From: Mycolicibacterium parafortuitum
Lineage (GTDB): Bacteria > Actinomycetota > Actinomycetes > Mycobacteriales > Mycobacteriaceae
DNA: 64,000 nucleotides
Reading direction: 5' to 3'
Assembly: GCF_010725485.1 (NCBI RefSeq)
Contig: NZ_AP022598.1
Location: 2,480,001-2,544,000, forward strand
Below are positions 42,118 through 51,772 of this stretch, in pieces (position 1 is the stretch's first letter; the number at the start of each line of letters is the position of its first letter). Below the pieces are notes generated by a model, which had not been told where the DNA came from, did no database searches, and saw nothing but the letters and a program-made list of their open reading frames with translations. Both the position numbers and the translations under genes were made by a program.

Positions 42118-43533
42118 ATGACCCACACCGGATCCGACCTGGACGCTGCGATCGGCGTCGACGGCGTCCCCGACGACTCGACCGGCATCGTCGCCGAGGA
42201 TCTGTCCGAGCCGGTGACCATCCCGGTCGAGGCCTACACCTCCGAGGCCTACGCCCGTGCCGAACGGGACAGGTTGTGGCGCAAGGTGTGGCAACAGGTC
42301 GGCCGGGTCGAGGAACTGCCCGAGGTCGGCAGCTACCTGACCTACGACATCCTCGACGACTCGATCATCGTGGTCCGGACCGGACCCGAGACTTTCGCAG
42401 CGCACCATAACGTCTGCATGCATCGCGGCCGCCGGCTCGTCGACACCCCGGAAGGGGCGAAGAACGCAATCGGCCGGGCCCGCAAATCGTTCGTGTGCGG
42501 ATTCCACGGCTGGACCTACGGACTGGACGGAACCTGTACGCACATCCGCGAACAGGACGACTGGAAAGGCGTGCTCACCGAACGCAACACCCACCTTGCG
42601 CCGGTACAGGTCGACACGTGGGGCGGCTGGCTGTTCGTGAACATGGATCCCGAATGTGAACCGCTGGCGGACTACCTGTTCCCGGCATCGAAAATCCTCG
42701 AACCGTTCGGCCTGGAGAACATGCGCTACAAGTGGCGCAAGTGGCTGTACTTCGACTGCAACTGGAAGGTCGCGCTGGAGGCGTTCAACGAGACCTATCA
42801 CGTGTTCACCACCCACCCCGAGTTCAACAAGTTCGGCGAATTCAAGGGCTGGGCGAAAGCCCAGGGCAAGCACAGCAACATCGGCTACGACGCGCCCAAG
42901 GACATGGAGGCGACCAAGTCCAAGATCCGGCTCGGCACCGGTGACGACCCGCGCGTCTCGACCGCCGAGATGCAGATGTACACCTGGGAACAGACCAACG
43001 CCACCACCACCGAGACGCTGGTGAACGCCGCCAAGCGTCTGGTCGACGAACTGCCCGAGGGCACCCCGCCGGACAAGGTGCTCGAACACTGGCTGGCCTC
43101 GGCGCGCCGCGACGACGAGGCGCGCGGGGTGATCTGGCCGACGATCCCGCCGGACATCCTGGGCCAGAGCGGCACGGCGTGGCAGATCTTCCCGAACCTG
43201 CAGGTCGGGCAGGGGCTGACCACTGCCTTGTGTTACAGCGCGCGACCCGACCCGGGCTACCACCCGGACAAGTGCATCTTCGAGGTCGCCACGCTGGAGT
43301 TGTTCCCGAAAGGTCAAGAGCCGCAGACCGAGTGGGAGTACACCCCGAAGGAGTCGCCGAACTGGCTGTCGGTGCTGCCGCAGGACTTCTCGAACATGGC
43401 CGCGGTCCAGCAGGGCATGAAGTCGGCCGGGTTCGCGGGCACGCTGCCCAACCCCTACCGCGAACGCAGCACGGTGAACCTGCACTACCAACTGTCCAAG
43501 TACATGGGCACCGGAGCACCCCGAGAGCTTTAG
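42118..43533 (+). CDS. Rieske non-heme-iron oxygenase, alpha subunit
   Basis: This 471-residue protein has the [2Fe-2S] ligands Cys100-x-His102 and Cys127-x2-His130 (CMHRGRR, CGFHGWTYG). Its mononuclear iron ligands lie in FNETYHVFTTHPEF (His228, His233). It is a hydroxylase of the ring-hydroxylating class. No small beta subunit, ferredoxin or reductase gene is nearby, so it is probably an alpha-only enzyme served by general electron carriers. The C-terminal domain is longer than that of 3-ketosteroid 9-hydroxylase KshA (under 400 residues). It is followed after 27 bases by the Baeyer-Villiger gene. Confidence 0.93.
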   Translation: MTHTGSDLDAAIGVDGVPDDSTGIVAEDLSEPVTIPVEAYTSEAYARAERDRLWRKVWQQVGRVEELPEVGSYLTYDILDDSIIVVRTGPETFAAHHNVCMHRGRRLVDTPEGAKNAIGRARKSFVCGFHGWTYGLDGTCTHIREQDDWKGVLTERNTHLAPVQVDTWGGWLFVNMDPECEPLADYLFPASKILEPFGLENMRYKWRKWLYFDCNWKVALEAFNETYHVFTTHPEFNKFGEFKGWAKAQGKHSNIGYDAPKDMEATKSKIRLGTGDDPRVSTAEMQMYTWEQTNATTTETLVNAAKRLVDELPEGTPPDKVLEHWLASARRDDEARGVIWPTIPPDILGQSGTAWQIFPNLQVGQGLTTALCYSARPDPGYHPDKCIFEVATLELFPKGQEPQTEWEYTPKESPNWLSVLPQDFSNMAAVQQGMKSAGFAGTLPNPYRERSTVNLHYQLSKYMGTGAPREL

Positions 43534-43560
43534 CGAATCCCCCTGCGTAGAGGAGAGACT

Positions 43561-45405
43561 GTGAACGATTGCGGGCCCACTGAGACCCCCGTCGACATCG
43601 ACATCCCGGCGCTACGGGAGAAGTACGCCGCCGAGCGGGCGAAGCGGTTGCGGCCCGACGGCGGTGATCAGTACCTCGAGCTCGAGGGGGAGTACGCCGA
43701 GTTCTACGAGGTGGACCCGTACACGCCGCGCACCGAGCGCGACCCGGTGGTCGAGGACGCCGACGTGGTGATCCTCGGCGGCGGGTTCGCCGGGCTGCTG
43801 GCCGGGGCCTACCTGAAAAAAGCTGGTGTGACCGGGATCCGGGTCATCGAGATGGCAGGCGACTTCGGCGGTGTCTGGTACTGGAACCGGTTCCCGGGCA
43901 TCCAGTGCGACAACGACGCGTACTGCTACATCCCGCTGCTCGAGGAGCTCGGTTTCATGCCGAGCAAGAAGTTCGCCGACGGTGCCGAGATCTTCGGCCA
44001 CTGCCGCAACATCGGAAAGCACTTCGGGCTCTACGACGGAGCGTTGTTCTCCACTCAGGTCCGCGAACTGTGGTGGGAGGACGGTACGCAGCGCTGGCGG
44101 ATCAGCACCGACCGCGGTGACGACATCCGGGCCCGCTTCGTCGTGATGGCGCAGGGTTCGTACAACCGGCCGAAGCTGCCCGGCATCCCCGGCATCAAGG
44201 AGTACCGGGACGCCGGCGGTCACGTGTTCCACTCCGCGCGCTGGGATTACGACTACACCGGTGGCGACGCCGATGGCGGTCTGCACAAGCTCGCCGACAA
44301 GCGGGTCGCACTGGTCGGCACGGGCGCGACCGGGATCCAGCTGGTTCCGCACCTCGGCCGGGATGCCCAGCAGCTGTACGTGTTCCAGCGCACGCCGTCC
44401 TCGGTTGATGCGCGCACGAACCCGCCCACCGACCCGCAGTGGGCGGCGTCTCTGCAGCCCGGCTGGCAGGAAGAGCGCAAGCGCAACTTCCACAACTGGT
44501 CGCCGTTCGTCGGGGTGGTATTCGGTGAACCGGACCTGGTGTGTGACTTCTGGACCGAACTGGGCCGCAACCTGACCGCGCGGATCTCCGCCCTGCCCGA
44601 CCCCGCGGCCGTCACGGTCGAACAGATCATGGAGTTCCGGGAGGAGGAGGACTACAAGATCATGGAGCGGCTGCGCCGCCGCGTCGCCGAGATCGTCGAG
44701 GATCCCGAGACCGCTGAGGCGCTCATGCCGTACTACCGGTTCATGTGCAAACGTCCGACCTCCAGCGAGCACTACCTGGCAACCTTCAACCGCCCCAACG
44801 TGACGCTGGTCGACGTCTCGGAATCCAAAGGGGTGGAACGCCTCACCGACAAGGGCATCGTCGCCAACGGCGTCGAGTTCGAGGTCGACTGCGTGATATT
44901 CGCCAGCGGGTTCGAGATCTCCACCGAGATCCGCCGCCGGTTCGCGATCGAATCCATCACCGGCCGTGGCGGCCTGTCCCTGTTCGACCACTGGCGCGAC
45001 GACTACAAGACCCTGCACGGGATGACCAGCCGCGGGTTCCCGAACCAGTTCTTCATGGGCTTCATCCAGGGCGGCGTGTCGGCGAACACCACCGCGATGT
45101 TCGAGCAGCAGGCCCAGCACATCGCCTACCTGATCGCCGAGGCGCAGAAGCGCGGCGCGACCGTCGTCGAGCCGACGCAGGAGGCGCAGGACAACTGGGT
45201 GCGCACCGTACGTGAACTGTCGATCGACAACTCGGCGTTCGAACTGTCCTGCACACCCGGCTACTACAACAACGAGGGGCGTGGCGGTGCGGTGCGCAAC
45301 GGCGCCTTCCTCGGTGACTTCTATTCGCCCGGCTTCTACGCGTTCGACGAGCTGATCGACCAGTGGCGCAAACAGGGTGATCTCGAAGGCCTGGAACTTT
45401 CGTGA
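43561..45405 (+). CDS. Type I Baeyer-Villiger-like flavin monooxygenase
   Basis: This 614-residue FAD and NADPH enzyme has FAD site ILGGGFAG (residues 71-78), NADPH site LVGTGATG near 251-258, and GHVFHSARWDYDY at the place of the Baeyer-Villiger fingerprint. The long N-terminal extension (about 65 residues) is like that of cyclododecanone/cyclopentadecanone and steroid monooxygenases. It should turn a cyclic or acyl ketone into a lactone or ester. GTG 43561 is preceded by GAGGAGAGA. Its stop overlaps the next SDR (GTGA), so oxidation and dehydrogenation are co-translated. Confidence 0.9.
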   Translation: MNDCGPTETPVDIDIPALREKYAAERAKRLRPDGGDQYLELEGEYAEFYEVDPYTPRTERDPVVEDADVVILGGGFAGLLAGAYLKKAGVTGIRVIEMAGDFGGVWYWNRFPGIQCDNDAYCYIPLLEELGFMPSKKFADGAEIFGHCRNIGKHFGLYDGALFSTQVRELWWEDGTQRWRISTDRGDDIRARFVVMAQGSYNRPKLPGIPGIKEYRDAGGHVFHSARWDYDYTGGDADGGLHKLADKRVALVGTGATGIQLVPHLGRDAQQLYVFQRTPSSVDARTNPPTDPQWAASLQPGWQEERKRNFHNWSPFVGVVFGEPDLVCDFWTELGRNLTARISALPDPAAVTVEQIMEFREEEDYKIMERLRRRVAEIVEDPETAEALMPYYRFMCKRPTSSEHYLATFNRPNVTLVDVSESKGVERLTDKGIVANGVEFEVDCVIFASGFEISTEIRRRFAIESITGRGGLSLFDHWRDDYKTLHGMTSRGFPNQFFMGFIQGGVSANTTAMFEQQAQHIAYLIAEAQKRGATVVEPTQEAQDNWVRTVRELSIDNSAFELSCTPGYYNNEGRGGAVRNGAFLGDFYSPGFYAFDELIDQWRKQGDLEGLELS

Positions 45406-46367
45406 CCGACGCGATGACCGACCACCGATTCGACGGCCGTGTCGCGGTCGTCACCGGTGCCGGACGGGGGCTGGGCCGCGCCTATGCGCTGATGTTCGCC
45501 GCCGGCGGCGCCAAGGTGGTGGTCAACGACGTCGGCGGTAGCCTCACCGGGGAGGGCGCCGACGCGGGCCCGGCACAGGCCGTCGTCGACGAGATCACCG
45601 CCGCGGGAGGCGCCGCGGTCGCCAGCACCGACTCGGTCACGACGGCCGACGGCGGCGCAGCGATCATCGACACCGCCCGCGAAACCTTCGGCGGTATCGA
45701 CATTCTCGTGCACAACGCCGGCAACGTCCGGCGTGGATCACTGCGTGAGATGAGCTACGACGACTTCGACGCGGTGGTCGACGTCCACCTGCGCGGTGCG
45801 TTCCATGTGGTGCGGCGGGCGTTTCCGCTGATGTGCGACAACGGCTACGGCCGTATCGTGCTGACGTCGTCGATCGGCGGGCTGTACGGCAATCACGACG
45901 TCGTCAACTACGCGGTCGCGAAAGCCGGTGTCATCGGGCTGTCCAACGTCGCCGCGCTCGAAGGCGCCGCCCACGGTGTGACGAGCAACGTCATCGTCCC
46001 GGCCGCGGTGACCCGGATGGCCGAGGGCATCGACACCTCGGCGTACCCGCCGATGGGGCCCGAGCTCGTCGCGCCCGCCGTGGGATGGCTGGCACACGAA
46101 ACCTGTTCGGTGACAGGCGAGATCTTCATCGCGCTGGCGGGCCGGATCGCCAGGGCGCTGATCGCCGAGACCCCGGGGGTGTATCAGCCGTCGTGGAGGA
46201 TCGGCGAGGTCGGTGCCCGCATCGGCGAGATCCGGGACTTCGGTGAGCCGGTGGTCTTCCCGGTGGTGCCCAGCGGGCACAACGACCACATCGGCTACAG
46301 CTTCGCGATGGCCGCGCAGGAGACCGATGAGCGCTCGCGCGAAGAGAATGTGACCGCCCATGGCTGA
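45402..46367 (+). CDS. SDR, multifunctional-enzyme-type with extended C-terminus
   Basis: This 321-residue SDR has VTGAGRGLGRAYA, the NDVGGSLTGEG acidic loop and HNAGN, then SSIGG and YAVAKAG. The loop and the C-terminal 90 residues (GRIARALIAETPGVYQP) look like the (3R)-hydroxyacyl-CoA dehydrogenase domain of peroxisomal MFE-type proteins. It may therefore oxidise a hydroxyacyl-CoA rather than a free alcohol. It overlaps both its upstream partner and, by 8 bases, the CoA-transferase start. The last codons contain the repeated element at 46325. Confidence 0.88.
   Translation: MTDAMTDHRFDGRVAVVTGAGRGLGRAYALMFAAGGAKVVVNDVGGSLTGEGADAGPAQAVVDEITAAGGAAVASTDSVTTADGGAAIIDTARETFGGIDILVHNAGNVRRGSLREMSYDDFDAVVDVHLRGAFHVVRRAFPLMCDNGYGRIVLTSSIGGLYGNHDVVNYAVAKAGVIGLSNVAALEGAAHGVTSNVIVPAAVTRMAEGIDTSAYPPMGPELVAPAVGWLAHETCSVTGEIFIALAGRIARALIAETPGVYQPSWRIGEVGARIGEIRDFGEPVVFPVVPSGHNDHIGYSFAMAAQETDERSREENVTAHG
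46325..46346 (+). repeat. CGATGAGCGCTCGCGCGAAGAG element, copy 1
   Basis: This 22-base element is matched at 61298-61319 with one change. It overlaps the 3' end of the SDR gene and stands 13 bases before the ATG of the CoA transferase. I recall similar strings ahead of many mycobacterial start codons, so it may be a translation-coupling or mobile motif. Confidence 0.5.
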
Positions 46368-47526
46368 CACCGGACCGCTCGCGGGGATCCGCGTGGTCGA
46401 CCTGACCGCAATGGTGATGGGCCCGTACTGCACGCAGATCATGGCCGACATGGGTGCCGATGTCGTCAAGATCGAGCCGCCGGAAGGTGACAACACCCGC
46501 TACATCTCGGTCGGCCCGGTCCCGGGCATGAGCGGGGTGTTCGTCAACGTCAACCGCGGCAAGCGCAGCGTCGTGCTGGACCTGCGCAGCCCCGAAGGCG
46601 GCGCCGCGATGCGCGAACTGGTGCAGCGCGCCGACGTGTTCATCCATTCGATGCGGGCGAAGGCGATCACCAGACTCGGTCTCGGCTACGCCGATGTCTC
46701 GGCGCTGAATCCGTCGATCGTCTACACCAACTGCTACGGCTACGGCAGGCGAGGGCCCGAACGCGACCGCCCCGCCTACGACGACACCATCCAGGCCGAG
46801 TGCGGACTTCCCGCGGTACAGAAGCAATTGACCGGCGAGGCCGACTACGTCGGAACCATCATGGCGGACAAGGTCGCCGGGCTCACCGCGCTCTACGCGA
46901 CGATGATGGCGTTGTTTCACCGGGAGCGGACCGGGGAAGGCCAAGAGGTAGAGGTCGCGATGTTCGAGACGATGGCCTCCTTCATGCTGGTCGAACATGC
47001 CAACGGTGCCATGTTCGACCCCCCGCTGGGTCCCGCCGTGTATCCGCGCACCGTCGCGCCCAACCGTCGGCCGTACCGCACCAAGGACGGCTACATCGCC
47101 GCACTGATCTACAACGACAAGCACTGGAATGCGTTCGTCGCTGCCGTGCAGCCGGCATGGGCGTCGGCGTCCTACGCGACGCTGGAGGCGCGGGCACATC
47201 AGATCGACATGGTGTACGGGCTGGTCGCGCAGACGCTGGCCGAACGTACCACCGCGGAGTGGCTGGACCTGTTCCGCGAGTTGGAAATTCCCGCCGCGCC
47301 GCTGAACACACCCGACGCGCTGTTCGACGATCCGCATCTGAACGCGGTCGGATTGTTCGAGACCGTCGACACCCCGCACGGACCGGTGCGCTTTCCCGGT
47401 GTGCCGACCTGGTTTTCGCGCACACCGGGCAAGGTCCGCGGCCCCGCACCGGAACTGGGCGCCGACACCGGCGCCGTGCTGGCCGAACTCGGCCTCGCTC
47501 TGGGCGAACAGGAGCAGGTGAGCTGA
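46360..47526 (+). CDS. CaiB/BaiF family (type III) CoA transferase
   Basis: This 388-residue protein begins with GIRVVDLTAMVMGPYCTQIM and ADVVKIEPPEGD, the signature of class III CoA transferases. The catalytic Asp that forms the mixed anhydride is most likely Asp170 in IMADKVAG. It moves CoA between acids without ATP, giving the cluster a third activation route beside two ligases. It starts inside the SDR end and its stop overlaps the first acyl-CoA dehydrogenase (TGATG). Confidence 0.92.
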   Translation: MADTGPLAGIRVVDLTAMVMGPYCTQIMADMGADVVKIEPPEGDNTRYISVGPVPGMSGVFVNVNRGKRSVVLDLRSPEGGAAMRELVQRADVFIHSMRAKAITRLGLGYADVSALNPSIVYTNCYGYGRRGPERDRPAYDDTIQAECGLPAVQKQLTGEADYVGTIMADKVAGLTALYATMMALFHRERTGEGQEVEVAMFETMASFMLVEHANGAMFDPPLGPAVYPRTVAPNRRPYRTKDGYIAALIYNDKHWNAFVAAVQPAWASASYATLEARAHQIDMVYGLVAQTLAERTTAEWLDLFRELEIPAAPLNTPDALFDDPHLNAVGLFETVDTPHGPVRFPGVPTWFSRTPGKVRGPAPELGADTGAVLAELGLALGEQEQVS

Positions 47527-48704
47527 TGGACTTCGACATGGGTAAGCGTGCGGGTGACCTGCGACGCGAGTTGCGTGCGCTGGTCGACGAGCATGTCCCC
47601 GAACACTTCCTGGGTGCGTTCACCGACGACCCCGCCGATCTGGAAACCGCGCAACAGTTCTGCCGCACGCTGGCCGAGCACAACCTGCTGTGCATGGCGT
47701 GGCCGGAGGAGTTCGGCGGCGGCGGTGCGTCGGTGTGGGAGCAGACCGTGGTGCGCGAGGAGATGTGGGCACACCACGAACCCCGCGGCGCGCAGTACAT
47801 GGGCGTGAACTGGGTCGGGCCGATCATCATGCGGCACGGCACCGAAGAACAGCAGCGCAGACATCTGCCGCCGATCGCCGCGGGCCAGGTGATCTGGTGT
47901 CAGGGCTTCTCCGAACCCGAGGCGGGATCGGATCTGGCGTCGCTGCGGACCTTTGCGCGGCCTGCCGCTGACGGAACAAGCGGCTGGCTGGTCAGCGGCC
48001 AGAAGATCTGGACGTCGTACGCGACGATGGCGCAGTGGTGCTTCCTGCTGGCCAGGACATCCAGGGTGGGCGAGGGGGCTACCCAGAAGAAGCAACAAGG
48101 TCTGACCATCTTCCTTGTGCCGATGGATGATCCGGCGATCACCGTGCGGCCCATTCGCACCATGTTGGGGCCGCACCACCTCAACGAGGTGTTCTTCGAC
48201 GATCTGCGCGTCACCGAGGCCGACGTGCTCGGCACGGTGGACCAAGGCTGGTCGGTCGTGCAGGACGTGATGTCGTTCGAGCGGGTCGGCATCGCGCGGT
48301 ACGCGAGGTGTGAACGGCTGCTGGCCGCGGCGCCGAGCGTGCTCGGGCAGCGGTGGGAGTCGCTGTCCGGTGAGCTGCGGGGCCGCTGGATCCGGATGCT
48401 GACGCACTGCCGCCGCGCCCGGCTGCTCGCCTACCGGGTGGTGGAGTTGCAGAGCAGCGGGCGGATCACCCCCGGTGATGCCGCCGCCTACCGGATCGCC
48501 GTCACCAAGCTCGACCAGGACAGCGCCGAGGTGCTGTCCGACATCGCTGCCGAGGTCCGCCACGACGACCACCGCGCCGCATGGTTCCTCGGCGAGGTCG
48601 AGGACCACTGGCGCTACTCCCAGGCCTCCACGGTGTCGTCGGGAAGCATCGAGATGCAACGAATTCTGCTGTCCCGCGCGATGCTGAGCGGAGCTGCGAA
48701 ATGA
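47526..48704 (+). CDS. Acyl-CoA dehydrogenase, long subunit of pair 1
   Basis: This 392-residue protein has the full three-domain layout: CQGFSEPEAGSDLASL in the beta domain, SGQKIWTSYA, and a C-terminal SSGSIEMQR where xGTSEIQR is usual. It is followed with an ATGA overlap by a 305-residue partner. This long-short order is that of the alpha2beta2 FadE complexes of steroid side-chain breakdown (for example FadE28-FadE29), where the FAD site is shared. It therefore probably oxidises a branched or ring-bearing acyl-CoA. Confidence 0.9.
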   Translation: MDFDMGKRAGDLRRELRALVDEHVPEHFLGAFTDDPADLETAQQFCRTLAEHNLLCMAWPEEFGGGGASVWEQTVVREEMWAHHEPRGAQYMGVNWVGPIIMRHGTEEQQRRHLPPIAAGQVIWCQGFSEPEAGSDLASLRTFARPAADGTSGWLVSGQKIWTSYATMAQWCFLLARTSRVGEGATQKKQQGLTIFLVPMDDPAITVRPIRTMLGPHHLNEVFFDDLRVTEADVLGTVDQGWSVVQDVMSFERVGIARYARCERLLAAAPSVLGQRWESLSGELRGRWIRMLTHCRRARLLAYRVVELQSSGRITPGDAAAYRIAVTKLDQDSAEVLSDIAAEVRHDDHRAAWFLGEVEDHWRYSQASTVSSGSIEMQRILLSRAMLSGAAK

Positions 48705-49618
48705 TCCTCGACCTCAGCGACGATGCCCTCGAGTACGGCAGGCAGGCGCTGCACGCGTTCGAGTCTGCGGGCGGCGACCGCCTCGTCGAGCAGGCCGAAG
48801 CCGATCCCGCGACCCGCGGGGCGCTCGTCGGCCCGGTACTCGACGGGCTCGGCGCCTGGGACCTGGACCCGCGCGACGACGCCGACACCCTCGAAGCCGC
48901 CGCTGCGCTGTGCCGCAGCGCGGGATACTGGGCACTGCCGTACCCGCTGGCCGAACGCCTCGCCAGAGCGGGTGACCTGGACGCCGACGGACTCGTGGTG
49001 GTCGGCGGAGCCAGGCCGGCCGCACCGCTGGCCGCGGTCGACCTACGCTGGGCCACCGTCGATCTCGACGGGCACCGTGCCATGGTCACCGGACGCGGAC
49101 CCGCCGGGCCGGGGTTCGTCACCGAACTCGAACTCGCTCCCGCCGGGGACGGGCCGGCCCGCGACATCGCGCTCGCGCTGGTACTTCCGTGCTGGACGCT
49201 GCTGGGCATGCTGGACCGCGCGATCGCGCTGACCGTCTCACACGTGAGCCTGCGCAAGCAGTTCGGTCAGACGCTGTCGTCGTTCCAGGGCGTCCAGTTC
49301 CAGCTCACCGACGCCGAAGTGGAGCGCAGCGGGGTCGACATCCTCGCCAAACACGCGTTGTGGAGCATCGCGTCCGACCAGCCGCACGCCGTCGACGACG
49401 CGCTGGCTTTGCGGCTGGCCGCGATCGAAGCCGCCGACGTCGTGTTCCGGGTCTGCCACCAGCTGCACGGCGCGGTCGGCTTCTGCGACGAGACGACGCT
49501 GTCGTGGCTGTCGCGCTACAGCCAGCCGCTGCGCCGGCTGCCGTTCGGATTGTCCTCCACGCGTGAGCATCTCACCCGCAGCGCCGGGCGGCGCGGGCTG
49601 TCGGGGTTGTTCGCATGA
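48701..49618 (+). CDS. Acyl-CoA dehydrogenase, short subunit of pair 1
   Basis: This 305-residue protein keeps the C-terminal helical domain (LRKQFGQTLSSFQGVQFQL; CHQLHGAVGFCDETTLSWL) but has a shrunken, diverged N-terminal and middle part. No GFSEPEAGSD-like motif is present. HGAVGFCDE lies at the place where beta subunits of FadE complexes carry the catalytic Glu. Alone it would not make a functional homotetramer; coupling to the 392-residue gene supports a heterotetramer. It overlaps the next dehydrogenase by ATGA. Confidence 0.88.
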   Translation: MILDLSDDALEYGRQALHAFESAGGDRLVEQAEADPATRGALVGPVLDGLGAWDLDPRDDADTLEAAAALCRSAGYWALPYPLAERLARAGDLDADGLVVVGGARPAAPLAAVDLRWATVDLDGHRAMVTGRGPAGPGFVTELELAPAGDGPARDIALALVLPCWTLLGMLDRAIALTVSHVSLRKQFGQTLSSFQGVQFQLTDAEVERSGVDILAKHALWSIASDQPHAVDDALALRLAAIEAADVVFRVCHQLHGAVGFCDETTLSWLSRYSQPLRRLPFGLSSTREHLTRSAGRRGLSGLFA

Positions 49619-50769
49619 GCGACCTGGAGGAGTTCCGCGCCGAGGTCCGCGCCTGGTGCCGCGAGCACGTCCCACCCGACTGGCGCGCGACGCAGACCGG
49701 CGTCGACGACGAGGAGTTCGTCCGGTTCCAGAAGGCATGGTTCGCCGAGTTGCACAGCGCCGGGTATGCGGTGCCGCACTGGCCCGCCGAATGGGGCGGC
49801 GGCCTGCCGGTCGACAAACAGGTGGTGCTCTACCAGGAACTCGCCGCCCACGACGCCCCGAGGCTGGTGCTCGCGTTCGTCGGGATCCACCACGCCGCCT
49901 CCACGCTGCTCGTCGCCGGCACCGACGCACAGCGCAGGCGTCACCTGCCCGCCATCCTCGACGGCGAGATCTGGGTGCAGGGCTTCTCCGAACCGGAGGC
50001 TGGATCGGACCTCGCGGCGCTGCGCACCACCGCCCGCCGGATCGGCGACGAGTACCTGGTCAGCGGCCAGAAGCTGTGGGCCAGTGGAGGAATGCACGCC
50101 GACTGGTGTCTGTTGCTGGCGCGCACCGACCCCGATGCACCGAAGCGGAAGGGCATCTCGTATTTCCTGCTGGACATGACCACGCCGGGCGTCGAGGTCC
50201 GGCCGATCCGCAACGCGATCGGTGACGCGCACTTCTGCGAGATCTTCCTCGACGAGGTGCGCATCCCGGCAGGCAACCTGATCGGGGCCGAGAACGCCGG
50301 CTGGCAGGTGGCCCAGGAGACGCTGGGTGCCGAGCGGGGCATGACCATGCTGGAGCTCGCCGAACGCCTCGGCAACGCCGGGTTCCGCCGGCTGGTCGAG
50401 TCCGCGCCGCTGGACGACCCGATCGTCGCCGACCGGCTCGCCGCGTTCGAGACCGAACTGACCGCGCTGCGCGGCATGTGCAGGCGGATCGTCGAACACG
50501 GCGCATCGGGTCCGGCCGACGCATCCGTGGTGAAGCTGTACTACAGCGAACTGCTGCAGCGACTCACCGACTTCGCCGCCGAGATCGGAGGTCTGCCCGC
50601 CCACACCGTGCTGACCAAACCGATGTCGAGCGGATGGGAATCCGGCTCCTGGGTACTGGATTTCATCGGCTCATGGGAGTGGACCATCCCCGGCGGCGCC
50701 AGCGAGATCCAGCGCACGATCATCGCCGAACGCGGGCTCGGACTGCCGCGAGAACCGAGTGTGGCATGA
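49615..50769 (+). CDS. Acyl-CoA dehydrogenase, long subunit of pair 2
   Basis: This 384-residue protein has VQGFSEPEAGSDLAAL, SGQKLWASGGMHADWC, and C-terminal IPGGASEIQRTIIAERGLGL. It forms the second long-short pair with the 331-residue gene that overlaps its stop. N-terminal WPAEWGGGLPV is typical of the FadE branch used on cholesterol side chains. Two pairs in one operon imply two successive dehydrogenations on different chain lengths or a ring. Confidence 0.9.
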   Translation: MSDLEEFRAEVRAWCREHVPPDWRATQTGVDDEEFVRFQKAWFAELHSAGYAVPHWPAEWGGGLPVDKQVVLYQELAAHDAPRLVLAFVGIHHAASTLLVAGTDAQRRRHLPAILDGEIWVQGFSEPEAGSDLAALRTTARRIGDEYLVSGQKLWASGGMHADWCLLLARTDPDAPKRKGISYFLLDMTTPGVEVRPIRNAIGDAHFCEIFLDEVRIPAGNLIGAENAGWQVAQETLGAERGMTMLELAERLGNAGFRRLVESAPLDDPIVADRLAAFETELTALRGMCRRIVEHGASGPADASVVKLYYSELLQRLTDFAAEIGGLPAHTVLTKPMSSGWESGSWVLDFIGSWEWTIPGGASEIQRTIIAERGLGLPREPSVA

Positions 50770-51761
50770 CGGGATTCGAAGAGTTCCACGACGAGCTGCG
50801 CACCGTCGCGGCGGACATGCTGGCCAAGGACAGCCACCCGGACTGGGCCGTGCTCGCCGACGCCGGATGGACCGGGCTGGAGGTGCCCGAAGCGCTCGGC
50901 GGGGCCGGCGCGACGTTCGCCGAGTCCGCGGTCCTGCTCGACCAGATCGCGCGTGCCGCGGCCACCACCGGTTATCTCGGCGGCGCAGTGCTCACCTGCG
51001 GTGTGCTGAACATGCTGGTGCCGAACGACTTCCGGGACCAGCTGCTGACCGCGGTCGCCTCCGGTCAGAATCGGCTGGCCGTCGTCACGGGAGACTTCGT
51101 GCTGTCGAACGGGCGGTTGAGCGGCCGTGCAGGATTCGTGCCCGACGCCCTCGGCTGCGACCGGCTACTCGTGGTCGCCGGCGCCGAGGTCGCCGTCGTC
51201 GCCGCCACCCAACTGGCCATCGCGGCCCAACCCGTCGTCGACGAGACCCGCCGGCTCGCGACGATCACCGCCGATTCGGCGCAGGTCGAGGACATCGCCG
51301 TGTTCAGCGGCGATCCCGCCGAGGCGGTGGACGCGCTTCGGCACCGGGCCGAGGTCGCGATCGCGTGCGACAGCCTCGGCCTCGCCGAGCAGATGCTCAC
51401 CGCGACAGTCGATTACGTCAAGGTGCGGCACCAGTTCGGTCGGCCCATCGGATCGTTTCAGGCGGTCAAGCACGCGTGCGCCGACATGCTCGTCGCGATC
51501 GAGGTGGCGCGGCGGCTCGTCGCCGACGCCGTGGCCGCGGTGAGTGAAGGCGCCGACGCCGCGGTGCCTGCCGCGATGGCGAAATCGCACGTCTGCTCCG
51601 CCGCCGTCGACGTCGCCGGCAAAGCCATGCAGCTGCACGGCGGCATCGGCTACACGTGGGAAAGCGGAATCCACACCTACCTCAAACGCGCCACGCTGAA
51701 CCGGTCGCTTTTCGGTTCACCTGCCGCTCATCGCAAAAGACTCTCGCAGCGCTACCACTAG
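50766..51761 (+). CDS. Acyl-CoA dehydrogenase, short subunit of pair 2
   Basis: This 331-residue protein has a reduced middle domain and an intact C-terminal one: VRHQFGRPIGSFQAVKH and MQLHGGIGYTWESGIHTYL. HGGIGYTWE is the typical place of the catalytic Glu in short FadE subunits. The ATG at 50766 lies in an ATGA overlap with its partner. It is the last of four consecutive dehydrogenase genes, followed by the ThDP enzyme after 11 bases with its own strong ribosome site. Confidence 0.9.
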   Translation: MTGFEEFHDELRTVAADMLAKDSHPDWAVLADAGWTGLEVPEALGGAGATFAESAVLLDQIARAAATTGYLGGAVLTCGVLNMLVPNDFRDQLLTAVASGQNRLAVVTGDFVLSNGRLSGRAGFVPDALGCDRLLVVAGAEVAVVAATQLAIAAQPVVDETRRLATITADSAQVEDIAVFSGDPAEAVDALRHRAEVAIACDSLGLAEQMLTATVDYVKVRHQFGRPIGSFQAVKHACADMLVAIEVARRLVADAVAAVSEGADAAVPAAMAKSHVCSAAVDVAGKAMQLHGGIGYTWESGIHTYLKRATLNRSLFGSPAAHRKRLSQRYH

Positions 51762-51772
51762 AAGGAGAACTC

